Origin: a virus
Length of the DNA stretch: 21,799 nucleotides
Strand: one strand, 5' to 3'
IMG/VR virus record: IMGVR_UViG_3300046460_000196
Span: 1-21,799 of that record
In this document: positions 18,909 through 21,799 of the stretch, in pieces
How the letters are laid out: each line of letters begins with the position of its first letter
Position numbering within the stretch: position 1 is the first letter of the stretch
Program-made: the position numbers and the translations under genes
Notes under the pieces: model-generated
Seen by the model: the letters and a program-made list of their open reading frames with translations, nothing else
Told to the model about the DNA's origin: nothing
The model's database searches: none

Positions 18909-18924
18909 TGGCATTACTATGCCA
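18909..18924. promoter_or_regulatory. Palindrome in the 46-bp divergent gap
   Basis: TGGCAT-TACT-ATGCCA at 18909-18924, between the membrane cargo gene (minus) and the 18938 gene (plus). The gap must hold both start regions, so the palindrome may be an operator. No regulator can be named. Confidence 0.35.
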
Positions 18925-18937
18925 TTAAGGTATCCCC

Positions 18938-19543
18938 ATGCCCAAAGAAAACCAATCGGCCGAGCCTGCCTTTGACTTGAAAACCTCAGCAGGTGGCCGC
19001 GGCTACATCGCCCACCTGTTCAAGACCCGCCTCAAACGCCACGACTACACCCGCTACATTGGCGAGCGCCTGGCCGCAGACTTCGCCTGCACGCTGTCAG
19101 CATGGCTCGCCCCACTGCTGCGAGAGTTTGACCACCTCAAAAGCCATGAGGGCACGCCTCATTATCGACTGAATGTTGAGCTATACGCCGTCACGCTGGA
19201 GCGGGATGTCTTGATTGTCCAAGTGGCCGAGCGCGAGGCGCTGCTTGAACAGGTGCTCACCAATGCCGAGCGAGGCCTGCCGCCCGATCTGCATCGAGCG
19301 CTGCGAGAGTTGATCCCTGCTCCGTCCGCCACCAACCCCGCAAACGAAGCCGAGCGCGAACCATTCGAAGCTTGGCACCGTCGCCGGTTTGCGACCAAGC
19401 ACATGAGTGGTGAGCCGACACGCGACATGCACAACGGGGTGCGAGACCCGAACTACGGGCCGCCCAACCAGCAGCAAATGTGGGAAGCCTGGCAAGCCCG
19501 GGCTGCGCTAAAACCAGTAGAGGATGTAAGCGATGACGCATAA
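18938..19543 (+). CDS. Phage early protein with C-terminal FEAW...WEAWQAR domain
   Basis: 201 residues; AAGG 6-9 nt upstream. Middle part is helical (LNVELYAVTLERDVLIVQVA, EREALLEQVL). Residues 141-190 (EPFEAWHRRRFATKH ... PNQQQMWEAWQARAAL) form the small domain seen at the C-terminus of many Ea22/Eaa-like early proteins of lambdoid prophages, where FEAW and W..W.AR aromatic residues are the signature. No biochemical function is known for that domain. It overlaps the next gene by 11 nt. Confidence 0.75.
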   Translation: MPKENQSAEPAFDLKTSAGGRGYIAHLFKTRLKRHDYTRYIGERLAADFACTLSAWLAPLLREFDHLKSHEGTPHYRLNVELYAVTLERDVLIVQVAEREALLEQVLTNAERGLPPDLHRALRELIPAPSATNPANEAEREPFEAWHRRRFATKHMSGEPTRDMHNGVRDPNYGPPNQQQMWEAWQARAALKPVEDVSDDA

Positions 19544-19829
19544 GTGCTACCGGCGCGACCCGGCCGTGAACGCTGTCACCGACCTCGTTACCGACGAGCA
19601 AATGCAGAGCGTCTTCCAAGGCACCAACTTCGGTCACACCGATCACCGGGGACTGCTCGCCCAAGGCTGCATCAAAGCGCTGGCCGCCTGGCACCAGGGC
19701 CACACGCTCACCACCATCCTGCAAGAGCTTCGCCTGATCAGCTGGAACAAACAGACCGGCAAGATCAAGGTTACCGCAAAAGGTCGCCACTACATTTGGC
19801 TCGCCTTCAAAGGCCGCCCGGGAGTTTGA
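19533..19829 (+). CDS. Small conserved phage protein, unknown function
   Basis: 98 residues (MTHKCYRRDPAVNAVTDLVT...), GAGG 9 nt upstream inside the end of the previous gene. C-terminal part (LQELRLISWNKQTGKIKVTA, KGRHYIWLAF) looks like a winged-helix end: helix, strand, turn with K, strand. Perhaps a DNA-binding early regulator. Operon partner of 18938. Confidence 0.68.
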   Translation: MTHKCYRRDPAVNAVTDLVTDEQMQSVFQGTNFGHTDHRGLLAQGCIKALAAWHQGHTLTTILQELRLISWNKQTGKIKVTAKGRHYIWLAFKGRPGV

Positions 19830-19838
19830 CCCCGACAA

Positions 19839-19876
19839 GAGTACATCTGTACTCCATCTCTACATCCCCCCCCCCC
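19839..19876. repeat. GTAC palindrome followed by an 11-bp C homopolymer
   Basis: GAGTAC-ATCT-GTACTC at 19839-19854 is a perfect 6+6 inverted repeat, and C(11) runs from 19866 to 19876, all in the 83-bp gap upstream of the 19913 gene. Long poly-C tracts are prone to slippage. The palindrome resembles the AGTAC-N4-GTGCT type of LexA2 site described in P. putida, but with GTACT. Confidence 0.6.
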
Positions 19877-19912
19877 TTAAAAGTCATCCGCTATTGCGGC
19901 AAGGACGAAGTC

Positions 19913-20161
19913 ATGCCTGAAGAAATTGCCGCGACCTTGCGAGAGCGGATCACCCAGTACATGCGAAAGAATGAGAAAAGTGTTCGCGGCTGGTTTCCCA
20001 CCTGGTGGTTCAAGTTTCATGTCTCCGGCGCCCGCGACACACCCGAGATTCGCCGGGAACTGGAGCGGATGAAGCGTGACGGGGTGGTCGAGGCTGATCA
20101 CAGCCAGAGTAACAACACCAAATGGAAGCTGACCGAAATGCCCAGCGAGGTGACTCCATGA
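19913..20161 (+). CDS. Small winged-helix-like phage protein
   Basis: 82 residues from ATG 19913 (MPEEIAATLRERITQYMRKN), with AAGGA 7 nt upstream; the frame is open further upstream only as a shadow of the previous gene. The order helix (EIAATLRERITQYMR) - helix with Trp/Phe (GWFPTWWFKFHV) - recognition helix (TPEIRRELERMKRDGVVEAD) - wing (HSQSNNTKWKLTE) reads as a winged helix-turn-helix. Its stop overlaps the next possible start (ATGA). Confidence 0.7.
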   Translation: MPEEIAATLRERITQYMRKNEKSVRGWFPTWWFKFHVSGARDTPEIRRELERMKRDGVVEADHSQSNNTKWKLTEMPSEVTP

Positions 20162-20397
20162 TCTTCGCCCCGCTCTACATGCTCTGGCTCATCTACAGGG
20201 ACCGCGTCGGTGAAGGTTCACCCCGCCAGTCACCTCAGGGGAGAAAGCGTGTACGAAACTGGCGAGATGAACCAATAAACCGTAGCTCACCTTCAAAGCG
20301 TGCCTCACGCCCTCCATCTGAAATTTACGTAACCACCCACTGCCGCCCCGGGCGGCTTGGAGCAACCAATGAGAAAAGAACTGATCAAGATCAGTGA
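20158..20397 (+). CDS. Possible small basic protein before xis
   Basis: 79 residues from an ATG that overlaps the preceding TGA. Starts hydrophobic and aromatic (MIFAPLYMLWLIYRDRVG), then turns strongly basic and Ser/Pro-rich, which looks less like a folded protein. The end overlaps the xis-like gene by 29 nt. The coupling and the N-terminal half look genuine; the C-terminal half may be fortuitous. Confidence 0.4.
   Translation: MIFAPLYMLWLIYRDRVGEGSPRQSPQGRKRVRNWRDEPINRSSPSKRASRPPSEIYVTTHCRPGRLGATNEKRTDQDQ
20342..20356. repeat. GC-rich palindrome just upstream of xis
   Basis: GCCGCCC-C-GGGCGGC, a 15-nt perfect palindrome ending directly before the TTGGAG ribosome site of the xis-like gene. 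In mRNA it may form a hairpin beside the ribosome site. No U-tract, so not a terminator. Confidence 0.5.
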
Positions 20398-20581
20398 GTT
20401 TCAGCGCCGGCGCTGGGGCGAGAACGGTACACCGCAATGCCCTCAGGCCATTCGCAACCACATCCGTAACGGCGTTGTACCCGGCGAGCAGATCGGAAAA
20501 CTCTGGTACGTTGATTGGACCGCATTCACCCGCTCGGACGGCAACGACCTGGTGGCGATGGTATTGAAAGGAGCTGCATGA
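20369..20581 (+). CDS. xis: Excisionase-like protein (Xis)
   Basis: 70 residues from ATG 20369 (MRKELIKISEFQRRRWGENG), with GGAG 6 nt upstream. The fold pattern is that of small excisionases: KISEF...RWG helix, TPQCPQAIRNHIRNG recognition part, PGEQIGKLWYVDWTAF strand pair, typical of MerR-like or Xis winged helices. The stop overlaps the int start (ATGA). Xis bends attachment-site DNA and turns Int towards excision. Confidence 0.75.
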   Translation: MRKELIKISEFQRRRWGENGTPQCPQAIRNHIRNGVVPGEQIGKLWYVDWTAFTRSDGNDLVAMVLKGAA

Positions 20582-21693
20582 TGGTCCCAAGGCCGCGCAA
20601 CAAGGCGAACAAGAGCCTCCCGCAGAACCTGTACTTCGATTCGCGGCGCTCGACCTATCGCTACCGCCGGCCTACCGACGGTAAGTGGTTTCAGTTCGGC
20701 GCCGACCGGATCAAGGCCATCGACGCGGCAAAACAGTTGAATCTGGAGTTCATGCGCGGTGCTGATCTGATCGGCACCGTGATGGGCAGCACATCCGAAT
20801 CATTCATCGGCTTCCTGGACACTTACGAGCGCGACGTGCTGCCTCCGCGCGAACTGGCTAAAGGAACTCTTGGCCTATACGCCGTGCACTTCCGTCGCTT
20901 CCGGAAGCAGTTCGAAGGAAAAGCAGTCGACCAGATCACAATCCGCATGATTGCGGAGATGCTCGACGTACTCACCCCGCGAACCGCCAACCAATGCCGC
21001 GCCTTGCTGATCGATATATTCAACCACGCAGCGGCCAAAGGTCTGTGCCCGGACAACCCGGCAGCCAGCACGATCAACCGTATCGAGAAGAAGCAGCGCA
21101 AGCGGCACACGATTGAAGGCCTGAAGGCCATCCGGGAGAAGTCGCCGCCCTGGCTGCAGAACGCGATCGACCTCGCGCTGATCACCGCGCAACGTCGTAC
21201 CGACATTTTGAACATGCGGTTCGATGGTGTTCGGGAAGGTTATTTGTATGTGGTGCAGCAGAAGACGGCCAAGGCCAGTGACGCGGCGTGGATCCGGTTC
21301 AAAGTGACCGAAGAACTCCAGGCCGTGATCAGCCGGTGCCGGGATGACATCGTTTCACCTTACCTGGTCCACCGCCGGCCTGATCGCAAGATACAGAAAC
21401 AGGCGCAAACGAAAGACCACTGGACGCAGGTAGAAGAACGGTATTTGACGCGAGCCTTTAAAGAGGCCCGGGAAGCGGCGGATTGTTACAAGGGATGGAA
21501 AGAAGAAGAAATGCCGGGCTTCCACGAAGTGCGAGCACTGTCGCTGCACCTGTATCAGAAAGCTGGAAAGAACGGGCAGAAAATCGCGGGTCACGCCAGC
21601 GAGAGCATGACCAAAAACTACCAGAAGGACCACGCCGAAATCGTCTGGTCGGAGGCGGTTCCAGACCTGAACATCAGCGAAATCACCGGGTAG
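20578..21693 (+). CDS. int: Prophage integrase (lambda-type tyrosine recombinase)
   Basis: 371 residues from ATG 20578, which overlaps the xis TGA; GGAG is 4 nt upstream. N-terminal arm-binding domain about 1-60 (RPRNKANKSLPQNLYFDSRR, YRYRRPTDGKWFQFG), core-binding domain about 75-165, catalytic domain from 175. Active-site residues: R206 or R207 (TAQRRTDI), K229 (QQKTAK), H316 and R319 (FHEVRALS), H339 (AGHAS) and Y348 (KNYQKDH). All are present, so the enzyme looks active. Its 3' end runs into arm-type repeats and then the tRNA end, the normal attachment side. Confidence 0.95.
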   Translation: MMVPRPRNKANKSLPQNLYFDSRRSTYRYRRPTDGKWFQFGADRIKAIDAAKQLNLEFMRGADLIGTVMGSTSESFIGFLDTYERDVLPPRELAKGTLGLYAVHFRRFRKQFEGKAVDQITIRMIAEMLDVLTPRTANQCRALLIDIFNHAAAKGLCPDNPAASTINRIEKKQRKRHTIEGLKAIREKSPPWLQNAIDLALITAQRRTDILNMRFDGVREGYLYVVQQKTAKASDAAWIRFKVTEELQAVISRCRDDIVSPYLVHRRPDRKIQKQAQTKDHWTQVEERYLTRAFKEAREAADCYKGWKEEEMPGFHEVRALSLHLYQKAGKNGQKIAGHASESMTKNYQKDHAEIVWSEAVPDLNISEITG

Positions 21694-21723
21694 TTTTGCG
21701 CCAGTTTTGCGCGGGTTTTGCGC
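21693..21723. repeat. Three tandem 11-bp repeats, candidate integrase arm-type sites
   Basis: GTTTTGCGC at 21693-21701, 21704-21712 and 21715-21723, each start exactly 11 bp from the last (about one helical turn). They lie between int and the tRNA end, where the Int N-terminal domain should bind the P' arm of the attachment site. Confidence 0.65.
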
Positions 21724-21729
21724 AGACAC

Positions 21730-21756
21730 AAAAAAGCCGATCTAGATGATCGGCTT
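21730..21756 (-). terminator. Intrinsic terminator facing away from the tRNA
   Basis: AAGCCGATC at 21734-21742 pairs with GATCGGCTT at 21748-21756 around TAGAT. On the minus strand it is followed by TTTTTTGTG, so it ends transcripts coming from the tRNA; the AAA on the other side gives no clear stop for int. Confidence 0.8.
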
Positions 21757-21782
21757 AAGTGTCTGATTTTACTCAGGAATAA

Positions 21783-21799
21783 TGGTCGGGACGGAGTGA
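21783..21799 (-). tRNA. 3' end of a tRNA gene (cut by window edge), probable attachment site
   Basis: The complement reads TCACTCCGTCCCGACCA: T-stem 3' half (CACTC), acceptor 3' strand CGTCCCG, discriminator A and encoded CCA. The 5' acceptor strand would be CGGGACG; a C1-G72 pair with A73 fits tRNA-Pro best, but the anticodon is outside the window. Integration into a tRNA 3' end is usual for such phages. Confidence 0.6.

Noticed and set aside
19544-19912. Long N-terminal extension of the 19913 gene through the C tract
   Set aside because: Its first 95 codons are a shadow of the 19533 gene; AAGGA places the start at 19913.
1-21799. CRISPR arrays and insertion sequences
   Set aside because: No regular repeat-spacer series, no transposase motif and no IS-type terminal repeats with target duplication were seen by eye.

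Overview
The window is most of the early half, plus the start of the late half, of a lambda-like (HK97-type, siphovirus-style) prophage in a Pseudomonas chromosome, probably of the fluorescens/putida side of the genus. The host is inferred from a Pseudomonas-type DUF1654 gene, moderately high GC, Pseudomonas-style phage modules and a CTG-N10-CAG LexA box. The right end holds 17 nt of a tRNA 3' end on the minus strand. The integration site is therefore probably that tRNA, and the left part of the prophage (protease, capsid, tail) lies beyond base 1.

Layout from right to left, in lambda order but flipped: tRNA 3' end and integrase arm-type repeats; int (20578-21693) and a xis-like gene; small plus-strand early genes (13947-20397) driven from a PL-like promoter at 13637-13665; an immunity region with cI (10824), three operators and cro (10519-10713); a CII-type regulator; a replication module (O-like gene carrying origin iterons, P-like gene); a VRR-NUC nuclease and a second tyrosine recombinase; a zinc-ribbon protein and a possible late regulator; then holin, HNH nuclease, a candidate cos region, TerS, TerL, a small membrane protein and portal, all on the minus strand.

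Regulation is readable. PR (TTGCCT-17-TAATAT) and PL (TTGACT-17-TAATTT) are both embedded in copies of one 15-bp operator: three copies between cro and cI, two more 2.8 kb away at PL. The PL leader carries a near-perfect BoxA, and an intrinsic terminator lies within the PL operon, so antitermination is likely. A CTG-N10-CAG LexA box sits directly upstream of a divergent DUF1654 gene next to PL. The CI repressor keeps its S24 Ser/Lys dyad but lacks an obvious Ala-Gly or Cys-Gly cleavage site. Together these suggest induction through a LexA-controlled antirepressor.

Accessory cargo is rich: a GvpU-like (gas-vesicle accessory) gene isolated between two terminators; a PL7 alginate-lyase-like protein as the second gene after PL; an orphan cytosine-C5 methyltransferase flanked by two AT-rich minus-strand genes of unknown function; and a small secreted Cys/Lys/Asn-rich protein beside the immunity region.
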